A stretch of 64,000 nt of DNA, from the NCBI GenBank assembly GCA_024291935.2, contig CM044315.1, forward strand, positions 49,512,385 through 49,576,384, in the 5' to 3' direction. The notes below the pieces were generated by a model that saw nothing but the letters and a program-made list of their open reading frames with translations, had not been told where the DNA came from and did not search any database. Source of the DNA: Okapia johnstoni. Taxonomy: Eukaryota; Chordata; Mammalia; Artiodactyla; Giraffidae. Each line of letters opens with the position of its first letter. Positions within the stretch are counted from its first letter, which is position 1. Positions 35,201 through 45,310 of this stretch are shown in pieces. The translations under genes were made by a program, and so were the position numbers.

Positions 35201-36335
35201 TGATTGTTATGTTCTAGAAATCCTGTGCTTCTTCACTTAGTACATCTTTAGCACCATCTGAACGGGCATTCTTCCACAAACACCTGAAATCCTCTGCAGT
35301 TCTAGTGTGTTAGGGCTCTCTTATCAGATCTGAAGGAGACACCTGTCACCCTCCTCCCCATTACCAGGAAGATCTGGCTGTGGCATCCTATTGATCCCCA
35401 GAGCTTGACTTTCTTATCTAGTAGTTAATACAAATAAGTTGCAGGTTGCTTGCTCTGAGCAATGTCTTCACACCAGGTCACTAACCAAAAAGACAACAGA
35501 TTCCATGGTCTGGGGATTACAAACAGAATCTAGCCTAAAGTTCATTTCCCTCTCTTTCCTCCAGATCTGCCATGATCTCAACAGGGAGAAACAATGATTA
35601 CCTATAACCAAGCCCTGCAGTCCCTTAGTCTTTTATACCTTTTATTCTGCCACAATTAACCTAAAACGAATCAATAAAATCTGCATTAAGGAGAAAGGAG
35701 AATTCCCACGATACTGACAAGCATAGATATGTCTTTTTGAAACACATATGGGTGTTTTATGCTTTTTGCTATGTCCAAAGTCAATGATAATTCAGGAACT
35801 GCCATAAAGCTATAGGTGGAGTTTCTCAAATTCGGTCCTATTAAAATAGAAGGTTGCATTATTCATCAGTAGTGACATGAGAGGGCAAGTGTGAGCAGCT
35901 CAAGGGTCAGGATTAAAGTGGGGGTGGGACACAGGGGAGCTATAGGACTTATTGTAAAATCTAAATCTTTCCTGGTCTCAGCTTCAGTATGGCACTACCT
36001 CTTGGTGGTTGTCAGCTCAAACAAGTATTGATGAGGAATTCTGGATTCTCTGGTCAGCAGGGACTTCCTGAATTTCATCACTCACCAGGTTAGTTGACAC
36101 TTATTTTGTTACCCTGCTTCTCAAGATTTCTCATTCCCCAAATATAAGAACTTTAGCTTATATTAAGAAAGAGAAGGGGGACAGGGCAAAAGATGGGAGC
36201 CAACATTTAGACTGTCATTATTATGGTGGGATGGGCATTCTAATTTTTTCAATTATCTCCTCTATACTGGCCCTCATAGTTTTCACTACATATTCCTTTT
36301 TATGGATCTGGACCAGGAAAAGAAAATACTCCAAC
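32279..36335. other. long intron stretch with few recognised repeats
   Basis: About 4 kb. 33130-33590 (TTTCTGTTGCTGTAAAATAACTATC.. AACCATCATGTCATTGGTC) has the look of an old mammalian repeat that I cannot name. 33665-33880 is AT-rich with TATATA runs. No exon recognised. Confidence 0.4.
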
Positions 36336-36345
36336 CATATGAAAT

Positions 36346-36480
36346 GTGATGGTTGGATAACATCACTGAGTCAATGGAGTCTGAACAAACTCTGGAAGAT
36401 AGTGAAGGACAGGAAAGGCTGGCATGCTGCAGTCCATGGGGTTACAAAGAGTCAGGCACAACTTAGCAACTGAACAACAA
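36346..36480 (+). mobile_element. BovB 3' terminal fragment with 10-bp target-site duplication
   Basis: GATGGTTGGATAACATCACTGAGTCAATGG.. CATGCTGCAGTCCATGGGG.. CTTAGCAACTGAAC is only the last 135 bp of BovB. CATATGAAAT flanks it at 36336-36345 and 36481-36490, so it arrived as a severely 5'-truncated retrotransposition. Confidence 0.93.
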
Positions 36481-36671
36481 CATATGAAATACAAGCAAGT
36501 CCATCTATTTCTCTCTCTTGTGTTGTTTGTACTTTTACTTCTTGTACTTCCTTGGGGAATAGATCATTCAAAAACTAGGTGAATTGATCAAATGAAAGCC
36601 AAGCTTCAACTGGGTATAATTTACTATATGAGAGTTCTTCATGACAGATTGTCACAGATTCATGAGACAGC

Positions 36672-37527
36672 TTATACTTCTACTTGTGCCAAGCCTAAAG
36701 GACCAGAACTCAACTCACTTTTAAAGATAACAAAAGAATCACAGCTTGCTCCCAAGCAACTCAGCTCTCTGGTGTCCACAAAATCTTCACCATAATTCTG
36801 CCACTCCCATCCCCCATCTTTATTTAGACGGTAGTGGAGAGACATCCTTTCTTGCAAACGTTTCTGCTCATAAAATCTTAGTCTAGTGGCAGCAATGTCT
36901 GATTCAACTGAAACACTCGGCAATAAAACCGTCATTGACAATGTCATGTTTGCAGCTGCTCTGAGTCTGGAAATCATTGCTGGCAAGGCTACATGTTGAA
37001 GAAAATTCTTGGACATCTGGTGGTGTCTAGAAAGCATGTGCTTTCTTCTGAGAAACTTCTGAGAAAACCTCAAGGGCCAAATCTTGAAATAAATAGATCA
37101 TCTTGGTGACCACTTAATGCAGCTCAGCCATAGCCATTGACTCTTTTTCCAGATTAGAATAGAGGGAATAGGAACACAGGAGTGTGTGGTTACCTTTGAA
37201 ACAAAATTCAAGGGCCACTATTATAGCTATTTGCCCCAGAACATCAAATCTACCACTTATCATTTTTGCTATATTACTTTGACTCCTGAAGAATTTTCTT
37301 TCTAATAGTCTAATGCAACTATCTCTGGGAAGGCCTGCACTTAAAGCCATTATTTGGTGAGGACCCATGCACAGAGCATTCGGGAGTAAGAGAATGCAGA
37401 CATGCGATGGGAAGAGAAGAATTTTGAGAAAGATGAAATAATGAGGATGGAGGTAAAGAGCCACAACATTTTTTTTTCCTCCCAACTTAGCCTTACAACT
37501 ACGAGAGTTCAGAGGAAATTCCATCAT
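36672..37527 (-). other. two consecutive unidentified open frames (137 and 133 codons)
   Basis: Minus-strand frames 37527-37114 and 37073-36672 lie 40 bp apart. The second contains YRLNKDGGWEWQNYGEDF; the first is hydrophobic and cysteine-containing. I recognise neither as a family, see no splice-site arrangement, and they are in different frames. They could be a decayed retrocopy, an unknown repeat, or chance. Confidence 0.2.
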
Positions 37528-37736
37528 TCTTTTAGGGTGTTACACATTGTTTTTTAGGTTCTGTGCAAAATTTTCTGCTTATTACTTGCACTAATGTTTC
37601 GGCATGGGACCTCCCTTTCTATCATGCATAGGCTAGAGGAATAAACAACCTGTATATCTGCTAGGTTTTGGTTAAAATGAAATGTGCCTATTTCAAATAT
37701 CTCTAGTTTATTTTATATAGGTTAATACCCCACTGC

Positions 37737-37759
37737 TTTTTTTTTTTTTTTTTTTTTTT
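37737..37759. repeat. (T)23 tract
   Basis: Uninterrupted T run; a poly-A tail of an unrecognised reverse element is possible, but no body was identified to its right. Confidence 0.9.
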
Positions 37760-37859
37760 AGTTATTTCTTGCTGTTAAAGTAGGTGAAATACTTTGTGTG
37801 ATTCCTCATCAATTAATATGCTACTTGGGCTCAGAAGGTACTTTTAATTCTTTATTATA

Positions 37860-38193
37860 AAATAGATATACAGTACATACAACATGAAGGCATATTTTAC
37901 AAATATTCAGAATGTGAACCACATGTAGCTTCCAGCTGGATCAAGAAATAGGATATCGCTGATATCTCAGAAACTCACACAAATCACAAACCACAAGCTT
38001 CTCTCAGAGGTAACTGCTCTTCTCACTTACGCAATAATTCCCTTGCTTTTTTCCTTTTCAGTTTTTACCTCCTATCCCCTTCCCTAAACAATACCATTTA
38101 GGTTTAAGTCTTCCTGTGACCTATAAATTGAATCACACTGTTTGTGTTCTTTTATTTTTGCACCTTCTGCTCAAAATTATGCTTTTCTAAGAT
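37860..38193 (-). mobile_element. old L1M relic, left part, split by BovB
   Basis: AGCTGGATCAAGAAATAGGATATCGC, CAGAGGTAACTGCTCTTCTCACTTACGCAATAATTCCC and CTCAAAATTATGCTTTTCTAAGAT follow the reverse old-L1 3' region and resume at 40876. Confidence 0.72.
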
Positions 38194-40875
38194 GGGCTGG
38201 AATGGGTGAATTTAACTCAGATGACCATTATATCTACTACTGTGGGCAGGAATTCCTTAGAAGAAATGGAGTAGTCATCATGGTCAACAAAAGCGTCTGA
38301 AATGCAGTACTTGGATGCAATCTCAAAAATGACAGAATGATCTCTGTTCGTTTCCAAGGCAAACCACTCAATATCATGGTAATCCAAGTAACGCTGAAGA
38401 AGCTGAAGTTGAACAGTTCTATGGAGACCTACAAGACCTTCTAGAACTAACACCCAACAAAGATGTCCTTTCATTATAGGGGACTAGAATGCAAAAGTAG
38501 GAAGTCAAGAAATACCTGGAGTAACAGGCAAATTTGGCCTTGGAATACAGGATGAAGCAGGACAAAGGCTAATAGAGTTCTGCCAAGAGAACGCACTGGT
38601 CATAGCAAACACCCTCTTCAACAACACAAGAGAAGACTCTACACATGGACATCACCAGATGGTCGACACGGAAATCAGATTAATTATAATCTTTGCAGCC
38701 TAAGATGGAGAAGCTCTACACAGTCAGCAAAAACAAGACTGGGAACTGACTGTGGCTCGGATCATGAACACCTTATTGCCAAATTCAAACTTAAATTAAA
38801 GAAGATGGGGAAAACCACTAGACCATTCAGGTATGACCTAAATCAAATCCCTTTTGACTATACAGTGGAAGTGAGAAATAGATTTAAAGGACTAGATCTG
38901 ATAGACAGAGTTCCTGATGAACTATGGATGGAGGTTCGTGACATGGTACAGGAGACAGGAATCAAGACCATCCCCAAGAAAAAGAAATGCAAAACAGCAA
39001 AATGGCTGCTGAGAAGGCCTTACAAATAGCTGAGAAAAGACGAGAAGTGAAAAGCAGAGTAGTAAAGGAAATATATTCCCATCTGAATGCAGAGTTCCAA
39101 AGAATAGCAAGGAGAGATAAGAAAGCCTTCCTCAGTGATCAATGCAAAGAAATAGAAGAAAACAATAGAATGGGAAAGACTAGAGATCTCTTCAAGAAAA
39201 TTAGAGATACCAAGGGAACATTTCATTCAAAGACGGGCTCAATAAAGGACAGGAATGGTAGGGGCCTAACAGAAGCAGAAGATATTAAGAAGAGGTGGCA
39301 AGAATACACAGAAGAACTGTACAAGAAAGATCCTCACGGCCCAGATAATCACGATGGTGTGATCACTCACCTAGAGCCAGACATCCTGGAATGTGAAGTC
39401 AAATGGGCCTTAGAAAGCATCACTATGAACAAAGCTAGTGGAGTTGATGGAATTCCAGTTGAGCTATTTCAAATCCTGAAAGATGACGCTTTGAAAGTGC
39501 TGCACTCAATATGCCAGCAAACTTGGAAAACTCAGCAGTGGCCACAGGACTGGAAAAGTTCAGTTTTCATTCCAATCCCAAAGAAAGGCAATGCCAAAGA
39601 ATGCTCAAACTACTGCACAATTGCACTCATCTCACATGCTAGTAAAGTAATGCTTAAAATTCTCCAAGCCAGGCTTCAGCAATACGTGAATGTTCAAGCT
39701 AGATTTAGAAAAGGCAGAGGAACCAGAGATCAAATTGCTAACATCCTCTGGATCATCAAAAAAGCAAGAGTACCAGAAAAACATCTATTTCTGCTTTATT
39801 GACTATGCCAAAGCCTTTGACTGTGTGGATCGCAATAAACTGGAAAATTCTGAAAGAGATGGGAATACCAGACCACCTGACCTGCCTCTTGAGAAACCTG
39901 TATGCAGGTCAAGAAGAAACAGTTAGAACTGGACATGGAACAACAGACTGGTTCCAAATAGGAAAAGGAGAACGTCAAGGCTGTATATTGTCACCCTGCT
40001 TATTTAACTTCTATGCAGAGTACATCATGAGAAACGCTGGGCTGGAGAAGCACAAGCTGGAATCAACAATCCCGGGAGAAATATCAATAACCTCAGATAT
40101 GTAGATGACACCACCCTTATGGCAGAAAGTGAAGAAGAACAAAGGAGCCTCTTGATGAAAGTGAACAAGGAAAGCGAAAATGTTGGCTTAAAGCTCAACA
40201 TTCAGAAAACTAAGATCATGGCATCCGGTCCCATCATTTCATGGCAAATAGATGGGGAAACAGTGGAAACAGTGGCTGACTTTATTTTTCTGGGCTCCCA
40301 AATCACTGCAGATGGTGACTGCAGCCATAAAATTAAAAGATGCTTACTCCTTGGAAGGAAAGTTATGACCAACCTAGATAGCATATTAAAAAGCAGAAAC
40401 ATTACTCTGCCGACAAAGGTTTGTCTAGTCAAAGTTGTGGTTTTTCCAGTGGTCATGTATGGATGTAAGAGCTGGACTATAAAGAAAGCTGAGCGCCAAA
40501 GAATTGATGCTTTTGAACTGTGGTGTTAGAGAAGACTCTTGAGAGTTCCTTGGACTGCAGGGAGATACAACCAGTCCATCCTAAAGGAGATCAGTCCTGG
40601 GCGTTCATTGGAAGGACTGATGTTGAAGCTGAAACCAATACTTTGGCCACCTGATGCAAAGAGGTGACTCATTGGAAAAGACCCTGATGTTGGGAAAGAT
40701 TGGGGGCAGGAGCAGAAGAGGACGACAGAGGATGAGATGGTTGGATGGCATCATCAAGTCGATGGACATGGGTTTGGGTGGACTCCAGGAGTTGGTGATG
40801 GACAGGGAGGCCTGGTATGGTGCAGTTCATGGGGTCTCAAAGAGTCGGACATGACTGAGCGACTGAACTGAACTG
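38194..40875 (+). mobile_element. BovB (RTE) LINE, longest copy in the window, inactive
   Basis: Runs from the middle of the AP-like endonuclease to the 3' tail. Parts seen in order: endonuclease centre and end (GTDCGSDHEH at about 38740), linker, RT fingers with VFIPIPKKGNAKECSNY (about 39563), RT palm with FCFIDYAKAFDCVD (about 39788), QGCILSPC (about 39977), and the catalytic box read as YVDD (about 40098) instead of YADD. The 5' UTR and first part of the endonuclease are missing. Breaks: a deletion at CAAGTAACGC that removes the VYAP-type segment; single-base losses at 38612 (CTCTTCAACAAC) and 39007 (CTGCTGAG); loss of five codons at 39688 (YVNVQ for YVNYELPDVQ in the 61-kb copy); several stops. 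AAGAT flanks it at 38189-38193 and 40876-40880, inside an old L1. Confidence 0.96.
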
Positions 40876-41560
40876 AAGATCCATACATGTTGTCATGTGC
40901 ACCCATACTAAGTCACTTCAGCTGTGTCTGACTCTTTGTGACCTTATGAACTGTAGCCTGCCAGGCTCCTCTGTCCATGGGATTCTCCAGGCAAGGATAC
41001 TGGAGTGGATTCTCATGCCCTCCTCCAGGGAACCTTCCCAACCCAGGGACTGAACCTTCATCTCTTAGGTATCCTGCGGTGGCAGGAGGGTTCTTAACCA
41101 CTAGCGCCACCTGGGAAGCCCACGTGTTGTCACATATAGCTGCAAGTTCCTCATTTCCATTGATGTCTGGTATTTCACTGGATGGAATACCACACATTTA
41201 ACCATTTTCCTACTAAGAGACATGTCCAAGTTCTAGAATAATGCTGTTATACATGTCATCTATGCCTCCCACTACATGTGTTCATGCATGTCTCAAGTGA
41301 ACACATGGATGATTAGAAATGCTGGGATGTAGAATATGCAGATCTTCACCTTACTAGAAAATGGGAGGCTGTTTTTCCCAAAGTAATTATTCCCTCTACT
41401 AGTATACGAGTTCCTATCGTTCCACATCATCATCAACACTTGGTATTGTCAGATTCCTGATCTTTTCGTCAATCTGGTTTTTAGTGAGCATTCACCTCCT
41501 TGTGCTTTTTTCTTCCTTCTCATTGTGGTTTTAAATTTGCAAAACTTGGATTTCTAATGA
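40876..41560 (-). mobile_element. old L1M relic, right part, split again by Bov-tA
   Basis: Continues from 38193 (CCATACATGTTGTC) and, after the SINE, ACACTTGGTATTGTCAGATTCC with TCCAAGTTCTAG..AATGCTGTTAT follow the reverse L1 ORF2 end. Confidence 0.72.
40896..41121 (-). mobile_element. Bov-tA SINE with 11-bp target-site duplication
   Basis: Complete reverse element from ACTAAGTCACTTCAGCTGTG to the tRNA head CTTAACCACTAGCGCCACCTGGGAAGCCC. ACATGTTGTCA (40885-40895) and ACGTGTTGTCA (41122-41132) differ by one base. Inserted in the old L1 only 20 bp from the BovB end. Confidence 0.94.
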
Positions 41561-41779
41561 GACTAGGAACTCCTTCATTTATTTACTGCCTTGAATCCAG
41601 ATTCCTTAAAATTTAAAATTTCATACGCTAGACTTTGGTATTTTGGTGTTTTCATATTAGGCTTTTCATGATGTAACTGATAAGCACAAAGCAAACAAAA
41701 GAAACTCATTCATTGAACATCAGTTTAGAACTGGGCACTTCATGTACTTTGTCCTATTTAATCCTCATAATAACTTGCT

Positions 41780-41897
41780 GTGGTGGTTTAGTCACTAAGT
41801 CGTGTCCGACTCTTGCGACCCCATGGACTGTAGCCCGTCAGGCTCTTCTGTCCATGGGATTTTCCAGGCAAGGATACTGGAGTGGGTTGCCATTTCC
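41780..41897 (-). mobile_element. Bov-tA SINE, head-less, with 10-bp target-site duplication
   Basis: Bov-A body only (CACTAAGTCGTGTCCGACTC.. GTGGGTTGCCATTTCC). ATAACTTGCT flanks it perfectly at 41770-41779 and 41898-41907. Confidence 0.95.
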
Positions 41898-41907
41898 ATA
41901 ACTTGCT

Positions 41908-43608
41908 AGTTCATCTTGTTCTTCTAAGTGTGAGAACTAGTACTGAAATCATGACTGTGTGCATCTGTAGTCTAAAAACTCTTTCCAGTAACCATTTTCC
42001 CTCTCAAGAAATTACCTTCACAGGCTCAAAATAATGATCAATATCTTGTAGTAAAGTTATTGTATTACAAATCACACAAAAGAATTTCAAAAGTGGCTAG
42101 TTAATATGAGTAATTAAATAATTGCAGCCCTAGGTCAGTTTTCCTCTAAACACTCCCAAATCCAATCCATTATTATATAAACAAATGAAACGTTCTTTGA
42201 TATTTGGTGAGATTTCTCTCATGAGAGTAATTTGTGAGACAGTTCAGTCACATGTTTTATTTTCTACCCATGAGAGGCACTTGTGAAATTAACACAATCC
42301 AGTAGAGTTATAGAATATTAAATGACAGTCTGAAATAAAGTAACAAAAGACAAAAGTGAAACAAACTATTCTCTAAGAGATACACTTTTATATAAATAAT
42401 CAATTTATTAGGACATTTAACAAATTCAAGCAATAGACACTTAAAAAAATTAATTACAAGCCAATTAAAGGGTAAACATCAAGCAAGGCTCCTAACAATC
42501 TATATGTTATTAATGGTGCCTTTTTCTTTTTAACTATAAAAGTCTAATAAAAGCCTATAAATCATGCATATATAGAAACAATTTTCAAAGAATCAAATTA
42601 ACCAGAAGCAATGACTCACGCATGATATTGCCTACAAAAGGGGATGGACAAAGCCAGTTTTCAACATCCCTCACTGACGTCAAGAATAATTCTTGGGATG
42701 GGCGTTGCATTCTGTGGGTAATTCTCTTCTCTAGTATTTTTGCAAAAATGACCTTTCAGTGGGATCTGATCCAAAATTCTTTCCAGTGATGTAGACACAC
42801 TCGTGATTTGTACCTTTGTCACCAACAAATTCCAAAGGCTTGGACTTGGCAGCAATGGATATCAATCTCACACTCATCCCACTCCATGGAAACAAATAGT
42901 GAAAACAATTATATTAATCAGTTCTATACACTGCATACATTTTGTGAGGTTTTTTATTTTTACTTCACTCCATGACACAAATCCTTGCTTACAAAAATGC
43001 TAGCACAGTGTGCACTTGCTACTTGTCAATATACCTCCATCCTCTTCTGAACCACCAATGGGCTACAAAGACTTAGAGGTTCAGTGATTATAGGATTTGA
43101 ATGATTTTAACCCCTTTAAATTTGGAAACTCTTTAAATCCCATTATCTCTGCAGCCACTGAGAATTTTTAAATCAGCTTGGCCTTTTCTAGCTCCAGGTC
43201 TAAGGATTACAGAGTTTTAAAGACTATAAATGCCTCTTTGCAGTTCTACAAAGAGCTGTCCCCAACCAGCTGACCTCCAGGAAATAAAGCCAGCCATTTC
43301 TCCAGCTGGCGACTGCTGATCAGAGTTTCTAAATGGAAAGATATGTACGTTATGCCACAAACCACCAGGAAAACAAGTAATTGCTTCCTCAACTCCACAT
43401 GAAGCCAGTGAATCAGAAGATCTGATGCAGGAGGGGGCAGCAGACTTTAGACCTGTGTCAGAAAGTGTCTAAGAATGAGAAAACAGGAAATGTCAGGGAC
43501 CCAAAGAAGCTCACTGGGCCATAGAGGAAGTTCAGGAATGGGAAGCCACCTCGCACCCAAAGAAAAGTTGTTACCATGGACACCCTCAAACCCTATGTGA
43601 CCCTCTGA
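41908..43608. other. ST6GALNAC3: intron sequence next to the ST6GALNAC3 exon
   Basis: 1.7 kb without recognised repeats; AT-rich to about 42600, then more balanced. It is the first part of the downstream intron. No regulatory motif could be assigned. Confidence 0.45.
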
Positions 43609-43616
43609 GGTCTTAC
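43609..43616 (-). other. ST6GALNAC3: 5' splice donor of the ST6GALNAC3 exon
   Basis: The exon ends CAAGAG and the intron begins GTAAGA, close to the mammalian donor consensus. Reading through gives VRPQRVT, which does not continue the known protein, so splicing here is required. Confidence 0.88.
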
Positions 43617-43811
43617 CTCTTGCGTCCTCACATTTATGTATCCATAGTGAGTCCGAAGGGGCCGCCTGTATGTATAGGAGAATGGTATCCATTTCGCACC
43701 AGGTTGTCCAAAGCAGTTTAGTAGCAATGGGAAATTCACTTCATTTACAAGGCGCACCACCAGCAGGAAGAGGAATGCTGCTATGAAGCTCACTGCAATC
43801 ACAGACTTTCT
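43617..43811 (-). CDS. ST6GALNAC3: ST6GALNAC3 coding exon (probably exon 2): membrane anchor and stem of a GalNAc alpha-2,6-sialyltransferase
   Basis: The exon reads 65 codons in phase 0 on the minus strand, starting RKSVIAVSFIAAFLFLLVV and ending GYINVRTQE. This matches my memory of human ST6GALNAC3 residues about 7-71 of 305, with few differences (for example GAKW for GTKW, VRTQE for VKTQE). The first ~20 residues are one hydrophobic segment after a basic RK, the type II signal-anchor expected of a Golgi glycosyltransferase; the rest is stem, with one cysteine in LLNCFG. The enzyme family (GT29) transfers sialic acid from CMP-sialic acid to GalNAc in alpha-2,6 linkage on glycolipids and O-glycans; the catalytic sialyl motifs lie in later exons outside the window. 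A pyrimidine-rich acceptor and GTAAGA donor flank the exon exactly. There is no stop or frameshift. The start codon would be in an upstream exon at higher coordinates, also not present. ST6GALNAC5 and 6 differ in this anchor, so the paralogue call is firm. Confidence 0.93.
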
Positions 43812-43840
43812 CTACAAAACATTAAAAAAAAGAAGAAGAA
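43812..43840 (-). other. ST6GALNAC3: 3' splice acceptor and polypyrimidine tract of the ST6GALNAC3 exon
   Basis: Read on the minus strand, repeated CTT followed by a run of eight T, then AATGTTTTGTAG, leads directly into AGAAAGTCTG of the exon. The AG at 43812-43813 gives the phase-0 reading used. An AG two bases further in (AGAG) is a possible alternative that would break the frame. The (CTT)n part is a short microsatellite, so this tract may vary in length between animals. Confidence 0.85.
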
Positions 43841-44034
43841 GAATGAATGACTTTAGATCAGAAACAGTCTCAGAAAAAGGATGTTTCACTTGGAGACAGA
43901 AAACAATTATTTGGTGCCTAGATTGCCCTAATGCACTGAGCCTCTGAAAACAAACCAAGTATGGATTATATTTCCATCCCATTCCTATCTCTCCTTACCT
44001 TCCTATCATCCTCGGTGACTCCTATGCAGCTTTC

Positions 44035-44047
44035 AAAACCCAACTCA
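44035..44047. repeat. left target-site duplication of the L1 at 44048
   Basis: AAAACCCAACTCA, repeated without mismatch at 45007-45019. Confidence 0.93.
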
Positions 44048-44616
44048 ACAGATGGCTAACAAACACATGAAAAGATGCTCAACATCACTCATTATTAGAG
44101 AAATGCAAATCAAAACCACAATGAGGTACCATTACACACCAGTCAGAATGGCCGCTATCCAAAAGTCTACAAGCAATAAATGCTGGAGAGGGTGTGGAGA
44201 AAAGGGAACCCTCTTACACTGTTGGTGGGAATGCAAACTAGTACAGCCACTATGGAGAACAGTGTGGAGATTCCTTAAAAAACTGGGAATAGAACTGCCA
44301 TATGACCCAGCAATCCCACTGCTAGGCATATACACCGAGGAAACCAGAATTGAAAGAGACGCGTGTACCCCAATGTTCATCGCAGCACTGTTTACAATAG
44401 CCAGGACATGGAAGCAACCTAGATGTCCATCGGCAGACGAATGGATAAGGAAGCTGTGGTACATATACACAATGGAATATTACTCAGCCATTAAAAAGAA
44501 ATACATTTGAATCCGTTCTATTGAGATGGATGAAACTGGAGCCCATTATACAGAGTGAAGTGAGCCAGAAAGAAAAGCACCAATACAGTATACTAATGCA
44601 TGTATATGGAATTTGA
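44048..44616 (+). pseudogene. L1 ORF2 C-terminal fragment, frameshifted
   Basis: The frame shows [16 protein letters not shown], the cysteine motif [18 protein letters not shown] (CX3CX7HX4C) and [11 protein letters not shown]. It stops early at 44508-44510. An extra A in AAAAAGAAATACATTT shifts the frame; the neighbouring frame then continues through a VSQKEKH-like part to VYGI and TGA at 44614-44616. Lacks endonuclease and RT; cannot function. Confidence 0.9.
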
Positions 44617-44975
44617 AAGATGGTAATGGTAACCCTATATGTGAGACAGAATAAGAGACACAGATGCATAGAACAGTCCTGTGGACTCTGAGGGAGAAGG
44701 TGAGGGTTGGACATTCTGGGACAATAACATTGAAACATGTATATTGTCATATGTGAAGCAGAACACCATTCCATGTTCTATGCATGGGACGGATGCTCAG
44801 GGATGGAGCGTTGGGATGACACTGAGGGATGGGAGGGGGAGGGAGGTGGGAGGAGGGTTTGGGAGGGGGAGCACATGTGAATCCATGGCTGATTCATGTC
44901 GATGTATGGCAAAAACTACTACAATATTGTAAAGTAATTAGCCCCCAACTAAAATAAAAAAAATAATAATAATAA

Positions 44976-45006
<31 letters not shown>
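44048..45006 (+). mobile_element. ruminant L1, 5'-truncated, young-looking
   Basis: About 960 bp: the ORF2 C-terminus, the 3' UTR with GGGAGGGGGAGGGAGGTGGGAGG, and an A33 tail (44978-45010, sharing A's with the duplication). A perfect 13-bp target-site duplication and a long pure tail suggest recent insertion. The bottom-strand cut site TTTT/GA fits the L1 endonuclease preference. It is antisense to ST6GALNAC3 and starts 236 bp upstream of the exon. Confidence 0.96.
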
Positions 45007-45012
<6 letters not shown>

Positions 45013-45019
45013 CAACTCA
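45007..45019. repeat. right target-site duplication of the L1 at 44048
   Basis: AAAACCCAACTCA, identical to 44035-44047; its first four A's are indistinguishable from the L1 tail. Confidence 0.92.
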
Positions 45020-45109
45020 GATTTTCCCATGTATAGGAAACCTGGTCATTTTCCTCCCCAGTATTGTACCCTCACCCCCAATCTATCTACCCTAATAGAG
45101 GTAAGAAGC

Positions 45110-45310
45110 ACCATCACTTCAGTACTTTGAAGGCCCTTCTCCTGTTGTGCATTTTTCATGGTATAATTCCTTACATGACTTTTATTTCATGTAATTTTGA
45201 GTTTCTGGAGAACTGAGCTGCACTAAGCCATATTGCTCTGTATCCTAGGTCCTTAACACAGTACATAATGTAGGCACCCACAAACATGTGTGTGAATGAA
45301 CAAATGGATT
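45110..45310 (+). mobile_element. L2 LINE 3' end relic
   Basis: GAGTTTCTGGAGAACTGAGC.., CTCTGTATCCTAGGTCCTTAACACAGTACATAATGTAGGCACCC and GTGAATGAACAAATGG follow the L2 3' end. Confidence 0.7.

Larger units (their letters stand above)
1..43616 (-). other. ST6GALNAC3: ST6GALNAC3 downstream intron, partial
   Basis: Everything left of the exon lies after it in transcription order. No minus-strand stretch resembling the next exon (which should begin PLQLDCDLCAIVSNSG, the start of sialyl motif L) was seen, so this intron probably leaves the window. It carries a PRDX5 retrocopy and many repeats. Inferred from context. Confidence 0.75.

Noticed and set aside
38987..39802. 271-codon reverse-transcriptase-like protein as a host gene
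   Set aside because: It is an internal slice of the BovB polyprotein, bounded by BovB sequence in other frames and flanked by the insertion duplication.
1..43616. Next ST6GALNAC3 exon (sialyl motif L) on the minus strand
   Set aside because: I looked for a coding stretch beginning PLQLDCDLC and its reverse-complement codons and found none; it is presumably outside the window. A translated search would settle this.
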